Part shown: positions 33,166 to 41,904 of the stretch, in pieces | Layout: the number at the start of each line of letters is the position of its first letter | How positions within the stretch are numbered: position 1 is the stretch's first letter | Source: JAGIBJ01 sp032119595 | Lineage (GTDB): Bacteria > Actinomycetota > Thermoleophilia > Solirubrobacterales > Solirubrobacteraceae | Assembly: GCA_032119595.1 (NCBI GenBank) | Contig: JAUMBQ010000013.1 | Location: 1-44,106 of the forward strand | Direction: 5' to 3' | DNA length: 44,106 nucleotides | The notes under the pieces: generated by a model | Told to the model about the DNA's origin: nothing | The model's database searches: none | Seen by the model: the letters and a program-made list of their open reading frames with translations, nothing else | Program-made: the position numbers and the translations under genes

Positions 33166-34123
33166 CGAGCCCCGGCCCATGGCGGCCGCAGCGGCGCCAG
33201 ACGGCTCAATCGACATCACCGTCGTGATCCCGTCGAAGAATCGCCCAGACCTCGTGCGGCGCGCGGTCGCGACCGCGCTCGCGCAGGTCGACGTATCGCT
33301 GGAGGTGATCGTCGTCGATGACGGCAGTGAGCCGTCGATCCCGCTCTCCGTTGGTAACGGCGATCCCCGCCTTCGCATCCTTCGCAACGACCAATCGCAG
33401 CGTGTGGCAGCGGCGCGCAACCGCGGCGTCGCCGAGGCGCGCGGCGCGTGGATTGCGTTCCTCGACGACGACGACGTGTGGTCGCCGGTGAAGCTCCGCG
33501 AGCAGCTGGCTGAGGTGAAGCGAAGCGGCGCGGAGTGGTGCCTTCCGGGCACCGTCTTGCTCGACGGTGACCTGCGCGTGAGGGGGATCTCCGACCCGCC
33601 GATGCCCGCGGCGACGCTCGAAGCCCTCCTGGACGTGAACTGCGTCGGCTCGCCTTCGGGCGTGCTGGTCTCGACAAAGGCCGTTCGGGACGTTGGTGGG
33701 TTCGACGGCCAATTCTCGGTCTTCGCGGACTGGGACCTGTGGCTGCGGCTGGCCGTGCGCAGTCCGTGCGTGGGCTTGGCCCAGCCGCTCGTCGGGTATG
33801 TAACCCATGACGGGTCGATGCATCGCCAGGCGCTTGGCGCGACACGTCGGGAGTTCGCCGCGTTCGCCGCACATCACCGCAAGATTGGCACCGGGGAGGT
33901 GCGTGGGCTGCGTACCTGGGAGTGGGCCGCCTGGGCCCAGCACGACGACGGGCGGCGCCGGACGGCAGCCGTGTTGCTCCTCTTCACGGCAGTCCGTTGG
34001 CGCAGCCTTAGGAACCTCCGGGGCGCGGTACGTATGGCCGGGGAAAACTTCCTGCCGCGCCGACCCGTGCCCCCGGCGCCGCCGAGCCCGCCGTGGGTGG
34101 CGGCGCTCCGCGCCGCCTCGTAA
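33155..34123 (+). CDS. Glycosyltransferase family 2
   Basis: 322 residues from ATG 33155, overlapping the previous stop. GT-A fold: ITVVIPSKNRPDLVRRAV (21-38), VIVVDDGSEPS (51-61), AARNRGVAEARGAWIAFLDD (from 86) with the DDDD metal-binding cluster at ~104-107, and FADWDLWLRLA as the acceptor/catalytic block near 190. The tail is basic and Pro-rich (RRPVPPAPPSPPWV) without membrane helices, so the protein is soluble or peripheral. Part of the operon with 30923 and 32137. Confidence 0.88.
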   Translation: MADSEPRPMAAAAAPDGSIDITVVIPSKNRPDLVRRAVATALAQVDVSLEVIVVDDGSEPSIPLSVGNGDPRLRILRNDQSQRVAAARNRGVAEARGAWIAFLDDDDVWSPVKLREQLAEVKRSGAEWCLPGTVLLDGDLRVRGISDPPMPAATLEALLDVNCVGSPSGVLVSTKAVRDVGGFDGQFSVFADWDLWLRLAVRSPCVGLAQPLVGYVTHDGSMHRQALGATRREFAAFAAHHRKIGTGEVRGLRTWEWAAWAQHDDGRRRTAAVLLLFTAVRWRSLRNLRGAVRMAGENFLPRRPVPPAPPSPPWVAALRAAS

Positions 34124-34210
34124 GGCGCGCGCCGCGCGGTCGGCAGCTGGACGGCCGACCTAAACGGCATGGCGCGTCCACAGCGGCAAAACCCCTTACG
34201 TACCCTGACT

Positions 34211-34248
34211 GGTCCAAGCTCTTTTGGACATTAGTCCAGAATCTGGAC
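34211..34248. promoter_or_regulatory. Array of four alternating GTCCA/TGGAC half-sites (putative operator)
   Basis: GTCCA at 34212-34216, TGGAC at 34225-34229, GTCCA at 34234-34238 and TGGAC at 34244-34248 alternate in orientation. The last two form a near-perfect 15-bp palindrome (GTCCAGA-A-TCTGGAC). The array lies ~55 bp upstream of the 34302 start, the usual place for a repressor or activator site. No regulator gene of known binding site is next to it. Confidence 0.5.
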
Positions 34249-34301
34249 GTAACGTTGATGTATGGATTACGTAGTGGCTGATGGCCTCCGATACGGCCAC
34301 C

Positions 34302-35132
34302 ATGAACTTCAAGGTAAACATCCTCGGCGTTGCCTCCGCCGCCATCATCACGGCCACGGCTCTGGCTCCAGCAGCCGATGCTGCCCGCAAGGTCCGGCCG
34401 TCCACCACGACGACCTCGACGTGGACCTTCGAGCAGCAGATGGGGGCCGACATGACGATCGGCTCCGAGGCCATCCCGCATGGCGTGCCGACGTCATGGG
34501 GCTGGCCCGTGATGCCTCGCCCAAACATGGGGAACAACCCGGAAGGGTTCACGGCGTTCATCCCGTGGGGCCAGGTGTATGAGTGTGCGACGGGCAACCC
34601 GCAGCCGCTTGCGCGCGCCGAACTCCAGGGCCTGACCTCCTACATTCTGAGCAAGCGCACCGGGGCATGGAACAAGGTCGTCACGTCGACGAAGCTCGAT
34701 GGCTCGGCGTTCCGAGAGGACTACACCGGCGATGACGGTATTCCCGCTCCGACGATCATCACGAGCACCGGCACCACCACCGTGACGGTGGGCAACGGCC
34801 GCAACTATCACTTCTGGCCGTCGTCCGGCAAGAGCACGATCGACCCGACCGACGTCGGTGGAGTGGTGACGTTCATGCGGGCGCGCCTGGTGCCGGAGAC
34901 GGTCTCCTCCAGCCTCGCGGCGCCCTGCATGACGCTCAGCGTGGGCTCGGACTACTGGCGTTCGTTGGAGGCTGGCTGGGTGACCGGCCAGGTCAACAAC
35001 GACGATGCTGCCATCGGTCGTTTCAAGAAGGTCACGTCAACCTGGCGGGTCTACGGCATGAGCACGCTGTCGGCCACGGCGCTCAAGGCGAAGCCGCTGC
35101 CGGTGTCGATCGCGCAGAGCGAGCTGCGCTAG
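34302..35132 (+). CDS. Secreted protein of unknown function
   Basis: 276 residues from ATG 34302, chosen because it gives a compact signal peptide (MNFKVNILGVASAAIITATA, ending APAADA). ATG 34281 adds seven residues. The mature part has a Thr/Ser-rich start, then conserved-looking aromatic segments (SWGWPVMPRPNMGNN, FTAFIPWGQVYECATGN, RNYHFWPSSGKST, SDYWRSLEAGWVTG) and two Cys. It is probably one beta-rich domain that could bind carbohydrate; I recognise no family. It is isolated between GT genes, follows a half-site array, and its stop overlaps that of the convergent GT at the palindrome CTAG (35129-35132). Confidence 0.65.
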   Translation: MNFKVNILGVASAAIITATALAPAADAARKVRPSTTTTSTWTFEQQMGADMTIGSEAIPHGVPTSWGWPVMPRPNMGNNPEGFTAFIPWGQVYECATGNPQPLARAELQGLTSYILSKRTGAWNKVVTSTKLDGSAFREDYTGDDGIPAPTIITSTGTTTVTVGNGRNYHFWPSSGKSTIDPTDVGGVVTFMRARLVPETVSSSLAAPCMTLSVGSDYWRSLEAGWVTGQVNNDDAAIGRFKKVTSTWRVYGMSTLSATALKAKPLPVSIAQSELR

Positions 35133-36343
35133 TCCGAGGGCGTCACGCGGGTGAGTGGGGCGGCGTCGCCGCTCCACCAGCCCGATGCGAGCGCCAGTCG
35201 CCGGGCGACCGCGTCCCAGGTGAGCATGGGCGCGCGCCGCTGTGCGGTGGCGCCCATCGCCCGCGCGGTTGCGGGGTCGGCCATGCGCTCCATGGCGGAG
35301 AGCAGGGCGCCATCGACCGTCGGGTCGATCGCGATGCCAGCGTCGCCGAAGATCTCTTCGGAGCCGCCGTGGACCGTTCCGATTGACGGGAGTCCTTGGG
35401 AGCAGGCCTCCGCGTACGAGACGGCTGATGGCTCGAGGCTCGATGGCAGCACGAAGCAGGTGCTGCTCACGTAGAGCTGGCGCAGGCGCTCCGCAGCGGC
35501 GGGGTCTGCCAGGCTCAGAACGCCGTGGCCGGTCACACCCGGCACGTCAATTTGCGGGTGGCCACCGACCAGGTGGAGTTCGGCGGTGGGGTGGCGTTCG
35601 CGCAGCTTGGTGAATGCGTCGACGACCTGGTCGCCGTGTTTGCGGGTCCAGTCGAATCCCACGAACAGGTAGCGAGGGACCGACCAGTCGCGTTCGCCGG
35701 AGTACGGGGTGAACCGCGTGCCGACGCCGATCACGGCGACGCGGCGACGGTCCAGGCCATAGTCGCGGATGGCGGCCTCGGCGGCCCATGAACTCAGGAA
35801 TGCGACGAGCGAGGCGGCCCGCTGCTGCTGTGCCTGGCGTTCGGCTCGCTGGATGAGGTACTCATCGGAGTACGCAGACCAAGCGCGGTAGTGGTCACGC
35901 CACTTCCTCACCTGGCTGATCGTCATGTCTTCGACGAGTGTGACGTTATGCACGTCCGACGGGAAGGTGAGTCGCGATGAGCTGAAGCACACCCCATGCG
36001 TGATGGTCCGGTTGCGGATTTCCCGTTCGATCTTGGCGGTTCGAAGGCGTCGGAAGTCGTCACTCATCGAGCCGGTGGCGGAGATGGTCTTGGGGTGCAG
36101 GGTGCCGTAGGCCCGCTTGCTCCCGCGGAGGTGGCGGGTGCCGCTCGCGAGGTTCATCCAGCGTTCGGCGGCTCCAAATGAGCCGTCAACCGTGCTGATG
36201 TCGATCCCGAGCTCGCGGAGGGCGCGGGTGACGAGGAACGGAATTCCTGACCACGTGCCCGGGTTCTCCGGGTCTCCCGCGGCCGTCGCGAGAACGTGCG
36301 CCTCACAGCGTTGTTCAGGCTCTATGGCCAAAGTGGACTCCAC
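35129..36343 (-). CDS. Glycosyltransferase family 4
   Basis: 404 residues from GTG 36343, a predicted leaderless start 6 nt after a -10 box. N-domain: HVLATAAGDPENPGTWSGIP, followed by VEDMTISQVRKWRDHYRAWS and AFLSSWAAEAAIRDYGLDRR. C-domain: YLFVGFDWTRKHGDQVVDAF, HLVGGHPQ and the E-x7-E-type SLEPSAVSYAEACSQGLPSI. The NPGTWSG opening resembles GT4 members that act on surface glycans, but donor and acceptor are not known. It follows the 36397 gene on the same strand but has its own promoter. Confidence 0.86.
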   Translation of the reverse strand: MESTLAIEPEQRCEAHVLATAAGDPENPGTWSGIPFLVTRALRELGIDISTVDGSFGAAERWMNLASGTRHLRGSKRAYGTLHPKTISATGSMSDDFRRLRTAKIEREIRNRTITHGVCFSSSRLTFPSDVHNVTLVEDMTISQVRKWRDHYRAWSAYSDEYLIQRAERQAQQQRAASLVAFLSSWAAEAAIRDYGLDRRRVAVIGVGTRFTPYSGERDWSVPRYLFVGFDWTRKHGDQVVDAFTKLRERHPTAELHLVGGHPQIDVPGVTGHGVLSLADPAAAERLRQLYVSSTCFVLPSSLEPSAVSYAEACSQGLPSIGTVHGGSEEIFGDAGIAIDPTVDGALLSAMERMADPATARAMGATAQRRAPMLTWDAVARRLALASGWWSGDAAPLTRVTPSD

Positions 36344-36349
36344 TACCCG

Positions 36350-36378
36350 AAAATACGTTGGATGCGGAGCCGGGTCAA
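36350..36378 (-). promoter_or_regulatory. Near-consensus leaderless promoter for the 36343 GT
   Basis: Minus strand TTGACC (complement 36373-36378), exactly 17 bp, TATTTT (complement 36350-36355), then 6 nt to GTG 36343. The best sigma-70-like promoter in the window, placing the transcript start at or next to the start codon. Confidence 0.7.
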
Positions 36379-36396
36379 TGTGGACCGGATACTAAT

Positions 36397-37593
36397 TCAC
36401 CGACTTGTTATGCGGGCGAGGCCGACGTGGCGCAGTTCGCGCAGCGTCCGCTGCCCCACCACTGGCCAGTCGAAGTGGTCGGCGGCGTAGGTGAAGGCTG
36501 CTTGGCGATCGTCGGCGCCGTGGGTGATCGCACTCAGGATGGCGTCGCGCAGCGCCGGGGAGTCGCCGATGGGCACGACGCGTTCCTCCCTGCCCGGCGG
36601 GACGAGGTCTGGCAGCGCGCCGGCCTCAGACACGACGCAGGGGATGCCGCGGGCGGCGGCCAGGAGGCCGACGCCGCTCTGGGTCGCGTCGCGGTAGGGG
36701 AGGAGCACGAGGCGCGCGCGGTCCAGGAGGGCGTCGAGCTCGGCGTCGGGGATGTAGCCGTCGCGCAGTTCGACACCGGGCGGGTCGGCGGCGCGGATCT
36801 GGTCGCCGAGGTTGCCGCGGCCGGCGAGCACCATGGTCACGTCCGGGTGGGCGGTGTGGACGTCGCGGAACGCGTCGAGGGCCACATCGATGCCCTTGTA
36901 CTCCATGAGTCGACCGATCATGAGGATCATGGGCGGCGAGGTGATCGCGGCCGGCGCCGCTTCCATTGGCGTGCCGTGCGGGACCGTGATCAGAGGGAGG
37001 CCGCGGAGCAACGGGATCAGCTGGGGGGCGAGCCTTGCTGAGTGCAGGATCACGGCGCCAGCGGTGGCTTCGGCGAAGCGAGAGAGCGCCCGGACCGGCG
37101 CGGGGAACGAGGACTCGAAGTCGCCGGAGTGGGGGGTCGGGTCGTGGATGAAGAGCGCGACGCCGAACCGGAAGCCGAGGGTGGCGTAGCGCGGGTCGAT
37201 GTGCGCGTGCACGATGAGGCACTCGATGCCCCGGCGCGCGATGTCTCGGTGGAGCCACACGGTCTGCTGGGGCAGGCGGCGCATGTTCCTGGCGGGCACC
37301 AGCACGGTTGCGACGCCAGCGTCGCGCGCGGCGGCGACGTAGGCGTCGCGTTCGGACGCGTCGCCAGCGAACTCGTTGAGCCGATCGACGTAGTAGAGGG
37401 TCACGTCGGCGCCGGCGGCCTTGAGCCCGATCGCTTGGGCAGATCCGTAGCGCAGGAACGAGTCGCAGAGCACGGCGATGCCGCCCGGTGCCCGTCGACG
37501 AGGGCGCAGCACCATGCGCGACGCGGAAGCGATCCGGTGCGCTGCCATTCCTAGCAAGGTGGCGACGTGCTCACGGCGGGAAGGCAAGAACAA
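36397..37593 (-). CDS. Glycosyltransferase family 4
   Basis: 398 residues if started at TTG 37593; ATG 37548 (MAAHRIASASRMVLRPRRR) is a plausible shorter start. The N-domain has IAVLCDSFLRYGSAQAIGLK and FIHDPTPHSGDFES. The C-domain has MILMIGRLMEYKGIDVALDA, LAGRGNLGDQI and the motif ATQSGVGLLAAARGIPCVVS, with the second Glu of E-x7-E in the following EAGALPDLVPP. A GT-B enzyme acting in the cytoplasm on the nascent glycan. It diverges from the GT2 gene at 37705 with about 110 bp between. Confidence 0.85.
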   Translation of the reverse strand: MFLPSRREHVATLLGMAAHRIASASRMVLRPRRRAPGGIAVLCDSFLRYGSAQAIGLKAAGADVTLYYVDRLNEFAGDASERDAYVAAARDAGVATVLVPARNMRRLPQQTVWLHRDIARRGIECLIVHAHIDPRYATLGFRFGVALFIHDPTPHSGDFESSFPAPVRALSRFAEATAGAVILHSARLAPQLIPLLRGLPLITVPHGTPMEAAPAAITSPPMILMIGRLMEYKGIDVALDAFRDVHTAHPDVTMVLAGRGNLGDQIRAADPPGVELRDGYIPDAELDALLDRARLVLLPYRDATQSGVGLLAAARGIPCVVSEAGALPDLVPPGREERVVPIGDSPALRDAILSAITHGADDRQAAFTYAADHFDWPVVGQRTLRELRHVGLARITSR

Positions 37594-37704
37594 AGGCTAT
37601 CAACCGTGCTTGGAGTGGCGCTCGTGTTCTCGGCGCCAGCGGGGACTTCCGGTAGATTGCGCCGTGCGCATGCAGGGCCGCCTTTCGACCATCGGATTCC
37701 GCGC

Positions 37705-38679
37705 GTGAGTGGCCCGCAGGTCTCCGTCGTCGTCGTGTCGTTCCACTCCGAAGCGACGTTGGGCGAGGCCGTGGCGAGCGTTCCGCCTCACGCCGAGGTG
37801 GTGGTCGTGGAGCAGGGCGCTTCGGGCACGGCCGGGCGGGTTGCGCGGGAGGCTCGTGCCGATGCCGTCGTGGTGAACTCCGGCGCCAATCGAGGCTTTG
37901 GCGCGGGGTGCAACGTCGGTGCTGCCAACGCGTCGGGGGGCGTCCTGCTCTTCCTCAATCCCGATGCCGTGCTGCTCCCGGGCGCGCTCGACGCGCTCGC
38001 GAGCGCGCTGGAGGATCCGACCGTGGGAACGGTCGGGCCGACCCTGCTGGACGAGGACGGCGAGGTGGCGACGGAGGCCCGCAACTTCAGCCGGCCGCTG
38101 CACGACGCCTTTGATCTCGCGGTGCCTCATGGGTTGATCCCCCGACGGATGAAGCGTGATATTCCGATGTCCGATCGCCGCTACGCGGAGGGAGGAGCGG
38201 TTCCGTACGTTCAGGGCGCTTGCTTCGCGGTTCGCCGCGACGACTTCTTCTGCGTCGGCGGCTTCGACGAGTCATTCTTCCTCTATGGCGAAGAGGAATA
38301 CCTCGCGTACGCGTTCGCACGGCGCGGGCTCACCACGGTGTTGGTGCCGAGCGCGGTCGTGCGGCATGTCGGCCAGACTTCCACGGATGCCGTCGGCCTG
38401 TTCGCGACGGAGCAGCTATTCCGGTCGCTCCTGCTCACCTACCGGCGCACACGCGGGCCGGCGGCCGCCTATGCCGGCTTTGTGATGCTCTCGCTCGGGA
38501 TGCTCGCACTCCTGGCGGGGACGCCGGTACGCCGCCTCATCGGATTCCGCTCAACAGAGACCTCGGCGTCGTACCGTGCAGGCCTTCGCGGTCTTCGCTC
38601 CGGGCTCTGGGAGTTGCCGGTGCGACCGCCCGGAGGCGGGGAGCGGGGGCTGTGGTCAGATGTCAACGCTTCTACGTAA
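37705..38679 (+). CDS. Glycosyltransferase family 2, rhamnosyltransferase-like
   Basis: 324 residues from GTG 37705, chosen because the GT2 core begins at once (VSVVVVSFHSEATLGEAV). Upstream in-frame sequence to 37567 is low-quality. FLNPDAVLLPGALDAL carries the DxD-like NPD, QGACFAVRRDDFFCVGGFDE and FLYGEEEYLAYAFARRG are the acceptor and catalytic blocks of WbbL-like rhamnosyltransferases. One C-terminal hydrophobic stretch (AAYAGFVMLSLGMLALLAG) may attach it to the membrane. The donor sugar is inferred from the family only. Confidence 0.86.
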   Translation: MSGPQVSVVVVSFHSEATLGEAVASVPPHAEVVVVEQGASGTAGRVAREARADAVVVNSGANRGFGAGCNVGAANASGGVLLFLNPDAVLLPGALDALASALEDPTVGTVGPTLLDEDGEVATEARNFSRPLHDAFDLAVPHGLIPRRMKRDIPMSDRRYAEGGAVPYVQGACFAVRRDDFFCVGGFDESFFLYGEEEYLAYAFARRGLTTVLVPSAVVRHVGQTSTDAVGLFATEQLFRSLLLTYRRTRGPAAAYAGFVMLSLGMLALLAGTPVRRLIGFRSTETSASYRAGLRGLRSGLWELPVRPPGGGERGLWSDVNAST

Positions 38680-38693
38680 CCAAGACGCTGTTC

Positions 38694-38722
38694 TTGGTGC
38701 TTCTGAGCGACGTCGGTACGCT
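38694..38722 (+). promoter_or_regulatory. Leaderless promoter candidate for the methyltransferase
   Basis: TTGGTG (38694-38699), 17-bp spacer, TACGCT (38717-38722), then 7 nt to ATG 38730. Confidence 0.6.
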
Positions 38723-38729
38723 TGGCGCA

Positions 38730-39641
38730 ATGACTGACTTCGCGGAGTACGAAACCGTCGCACTCTGCACGATGTGTAACCACGAGCGGCATCGATCGTT
38801 GTTTGGGCGCCGCCACATCGAGCGTTGCGCTACATGTGGCCACCTGTTCTTGGGGCGGAGACCGACCCAGCGGGCTATCGCCGCCAGCTATGACGACGAG
38901 GACGGCACTCACTCCGTTTGGAAGTCAGAGAGGCCCGGTCGGGAGATCATGTGGGCGAAGCGCGCTGCCCGCATTGCTCACCTGGTTCCAGGAGGCGGCC
39001 GGGCGCTCGATGTTGGTACTGGCTTTGGTGATTTTCTTCGTCACCTGAGGTCCGTTGGCGACTGGGAGGTAGAGGGGACTGAGGTATCTCAGAATGCCGT
39101 GGCCCATGCGCATGAGACGCATGGTTTGGAAGTCCATGTGGGCCAAGTCGAGGACTGCTCGTTGCCGGAAGACCGTTTCGATCTGATCACCATGTGGCAC
39201 GTACTCGAGCATGTACCTCAGCCCGGTGCCACACTTGATCTTCTCGCGACCCTCCTTCGTCCCGGCGGCGTCCTCGTCGTCGCTGTTCCGAACGACGGCG
39301 TCTGGCCGCGGCTTTTGTTCCTTGCGCTGCGCGATATCACTAAATGGCCGGTGGTCAAGCTCCTCGGTCGCCCCTACCGGAAGGGCGTCGATGCCTTCTT
39401 TGGTCCGCCCGTCTTCGGCACCGAGATTCATCTGAGCTTTTTCGAGCCACGGAGGCTCGGCCGGGCGATGGAAGCGCGAGGGTTGGAGACGATTGAGGTC
39501 GGGGTGGATGACCTCTATGCTCGGCCGCGACTGAAGACCACAGTCGCGCACGCGCTCTTCGACTTTCTCAATCGCACTACCGGCACCAACTTCTCTCGAG
39601 CCACGCTTGTAGTCGCACAGAAGTCGGCGGAGCAAATCTGA
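38730..39641 (+). CDS. Class I SAM-dependent methyltransferase with N-terminal zinc ribbon
   Basis: 303 residues from ATG 38730. The N-terminus has two CxxC pairs (LCTMCNHE, Cys13/16; RCATCGHLF, Cys33/36), a zinc-ribbon layout typical of sugar and polysaccharide methyltransferases in surface-glycan clusters. SAM-binding motif I is ALDVGTGFGDFL (~92-103). WEVEGTEVSQNAV supplies the ribose-binding acidic residue. DLITMWHVLEHVPQPG is the motif-IV block. It probably methylates a sugar or the chain end; substrate unknown. It begins the visibly more A/T-containing right part of the window and has its own leaderless promoter. Confidence 0.87.
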   Translation: MTDFAEYETVALCTMCNHERHRSLFGRRHIERCATCGHLFLGRRPTQRAIAASYDDEDGTHSVWKSERPGREIMWAKRAARIAHLVPGGGRALDVGTGFGDFLRHLRSVGDWEVEGTEVSQNAVAHAHETHGLEVHVGQVEDCSLPEDRFDLITMWHVLEHVPQPGATLDLLATLLRPGGVLVVAVPNDGVWPRLLFLALRDITKWPVVKLLGRPYRKGVDAFFGPPVFGTEIHLSFFEPRRLGRAMEARGLETIEVGVDDLYARPRLKTTVAHALFDFLNRTTGTNFSRATLVVAQKSAEQI

Positions 39642-39659
39642 TCGTCATTGCCCGGACGT

Positions 39660-40655
39660 TCAGTGGATCGAGAGCTGCCTGACCTGTTCGGTTAGGACTC
39701 CGATCCCCGCATACTCGACGGCGAGCATCTCGGTTGGTTGGTCCGCCGCGGCGCGCAACAGTGCCGCAAGTTGCTCCGGGCCAGCGCCCGACGGGAGTAT
39801 GTGGGCGTCCTGAACGATCTCGTAGGGTAGTCGAGAGGCCACTTCCGACGAAATAACGATCCGACAACCGGCAAGCCAGGCTTCGAGCACCGGCAGGCCA
39901 AACCCCTCGTACTCCGAGACGAGGGCAAACACCCGGGTGCGGGAGTATTGCTGGCTCAGTTCATCGTCCGTGACCCGTCCCAAGCCCCTGACATAGCGGT
40001 TCGATCGAGACGCCGTGCCGTCGCCAACCAACGTAAGGGCGAGAGTGCCCGAATACTCGACTGCCTCGGCGAGCAAGCCGAAACGTTTGCGAGGTACATC
40101 GCTTCCGACGCTCAATACTGAATCGGCGTCACGCCGCGAAGGTCGCGCTGGTGATTTCGCAAGCCGGGGACCGCTCGGCAGCCCGAGCAACACGCGTCGA
40201 CGAGCGATAAGCGGCCTGAAGACCGCAGGCGCGTCATCTCGCACAGAGCCAGAGTAGAAGTGGAGTTGCGAAGCGGCGCGAACACCTCGCAGCATTGCGG
40301 CAGTCCACGCACTCCTCGCCGTCGGCGGGATGCTGCGGTCACGGAGCGGACCCCAGTCGTGCACCGTGTAGCTGGTGATTGCACCCCGGAGCTTTGGTGG
40401 CGGAGAACCAAACGAGTGGACGAGCGCGGGCGGCTTGACCCAGCCCGGGAGGGGGCTACGGCGCGCGATCGCAAGACGTCGCCTCGGGATCTCTATGACC
40501 TTCGCGGAGCTGGGAAGCAGCGACGCCCACTCGTCTGCCTCGTGAACGAGCACGGTCTGCTCGGCAGGGCAGGTCACGGCGCATTCGTTGACGCAGTCGA
40601 CCAGCAATCGCTCGATTCCTGTGAGTCTGGGCGCCAACCCCGTTCCGATCCACAT
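39660..40655 (-). CDS. Glycosyltransferase family 4
   Basis: 331 residues from ATG 40655, which follows the flippase stop by 4 nt. The longer frame from 40778 lies inside the flippase gene and is rejected. N-domain: MWIGTGLAPRLTGIERLLVD, WVKPPALVHSFGSPPP, YTVHDWGPLRD. C-domain: VLSVGSDVPRKRFGLLAEAV, LTLVGDG and the E-x7-E motif SEYEGFGLPVLEAWLAGCRI, highly typical of GT4. Last gene of a minus-strand operon of at least four genes (GT, GT, flippase, GT). Confidence 0.88.
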   Translation of the reverse strand: MWIGTGLAPRLTGIERLLVDCVNECAVTCPAEQTVLVHEADEWASLLPSSAKVIEIPRRRLAIARRSPLPGWVKPPALVHSFGSPPPKLRGAITSYTVHDWGPLRDRSIPPTARSAWTAAMLRGVRAASQLHFYSGSVRDDAPAVFRPLIARRRVLLGLPSGPRLAKSPARPSRRDADSVLSVGSDVPRKRFGLLAEAVEYSGTLALTLVGDGTASRSNRYVRGLGRVTDDELSQQYSRTRVFALVSEYEGFGLPVLEAWLAGCRIVISSEVASRLPYEIVQDAHILPSGAGPEQLAALLRAAADQPTEMLAVEYAGIGVLTEQVRQLSIH

Positions 40656-40659
40656 AACG

Positions 40660-41904
40660 CTAAACAAGGACGCTCCATGCAACACAAACGCCGCTGAGCG
40701 CAACGGACGCAGCTGCCCAGGAGACCTCGCGCTTCCAGCCGAGGCTGTGGAGGAAGAACGTGTTGGCGAAGGCTGCAATCACGGCGAGGGCGATGAAGTA
40801 TGCCGTCGCCGTCTGCGATACCGCGATCAACATCCAGGCTGCTGCGGGGTAGAAGACCAAGCTCGGGAGAGCCATCTGCCTGAACGGCTCGTAGCGCCCG
40901 ACTAGCTGCAGCGCCCGTGCCGCCGTGGCCTGGCTGGCCGCCGACAGGATCCATATGGTGGCAAGAAGCCCAGTAATCCAGTCGACATCAACGTGCAGGA
41001 ACAGCAAAAGGCCGATGGCTGCGACCGCGGCGAACTGCGCCATCACCGCGCTGAAGGACACCACACGAAGTGGAGCTTCGTCGCGTCGCCGCCAGTCGGT
41101 GACCGCGTAGGTGTACGCGGTCACCCCGACGCCGATCAGTCCAGCCCCGATCCTTGAGAACACCGCTAGAAGGGTGGCCTGACCCTCCGGGAAGGAAGCG
41201 GTCGCAGCCTGGAGTCCAAACGGGCCAGTGGCGCCGATCGCGCTGGAACCGACAAGCCCCCAGCTATCAAGGCGTCGGTGCTGACTCGCTCGAATTTCTG
41301 CGCCGCCCGACGGCGTCGATCGATCGCGGTCCGGACGGCGCAATAGTGACCATCCAGCAATGAGGATGTTGCCGGCTAGCAGCCCCGTGCACATCCAGGT
41401 TAGCTGGCCGGAACTCGCGGCAACGAGGAGCGCGGTTGCCAATAGGTTAGGCGCGATCGTGAGGCCAGCGAGCAAGCCAGGCGCGCCAATGACCGCGCGT
41501 TCGACTGCCAGTGAACCGGCGATCACCGCGAGGGTCCCCGAGATCGCGATGAGGGCGGCGATTGGGAAGACAACGCTTGGACGGTAGTCGAGAACTAGTA
41601 GGAGGCCAGTGGTGACGGCTACTGCAAGCACGTTGACGCCGACTCCGATGGCGGCCCATCGTCGCCATCCGGAGAACTCGGGGTTACTCAGCGCCAGCGG
41701 TTGAAGGGTTCCGGTGATGATGATCGAGCCGGCGAGCTGAGATGCGGTGAAGAGCGTCACGTAAGCATCGGTGGAACGGTTCTGGCCGACGACGAGAAGC
41801 AGTGCGCCGAGCTGCGCGGCGCCACTCGCCTGAGCGAAGGCCGCGAGGAGTTGGACACCTAGCAGCCGCTTGATGCCGCTGGTACGCGTCGTCACGCGAT
41901 CCAC
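40660..41904 (-). CDS. Wzx-like polysaccharide flippase (MOP superfamily)
   Basis: 414 residues with about 12 helices. It starts at GTG 41904 or at GTG 41895, which overlaps the upstream TGA as GTGA. Hydrophobic segments include LLGVQLLAAFAQASGAAQLG, ALLLVVGQNRSTDAYVTLF (MurJ/Wzx first-loop pattern), PIAALIAISGTLAVIAG and WITGLLATIWILSAASQ. It would translocate the lipid-linked unit made by the flanking GTs. It is the second flippase of the window, and its sequence is only distantly similar to the 26968 protein, so the locus may export two different units or one may be a spare (inference). Confidence 0.75.
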   Translation of the reverse strand: MDRVTTRTSGIKRLLGVQLLAAFAQASGAAQLGALLLVVGQNRSTDAYVTLFTASQLAGSIIITGTLQPLALSNPEFSGWRRWAAIGVGVNVLAVAVTTGLLLVLDYRPSVVFPIAALIAISGTLAVIAGSLAVERAVIGAPGLLAGLTIAPNLLATALLVAASSGQLTWMCTGLLAGNILIAGWSLLRRPDRDRSTPSGGAEIRASQHRRLDSWGLVGSSAIGATGPFGLQAATASFPEGQATLLAVFSRIGAGLIGVGVTAYTYAVTDWRRRDEAPLRVVSFSAVMAQFAAVAAIGLLLFLHVDVDWITGLLATIWILSAASQATAARALQLVGRYEPFRQMALPSLVFYPAAAWMLIAVSQTATAYFIALAVIAAFANTFFLHSLGWKREVSWAAASVALSGVCVAWSVLV

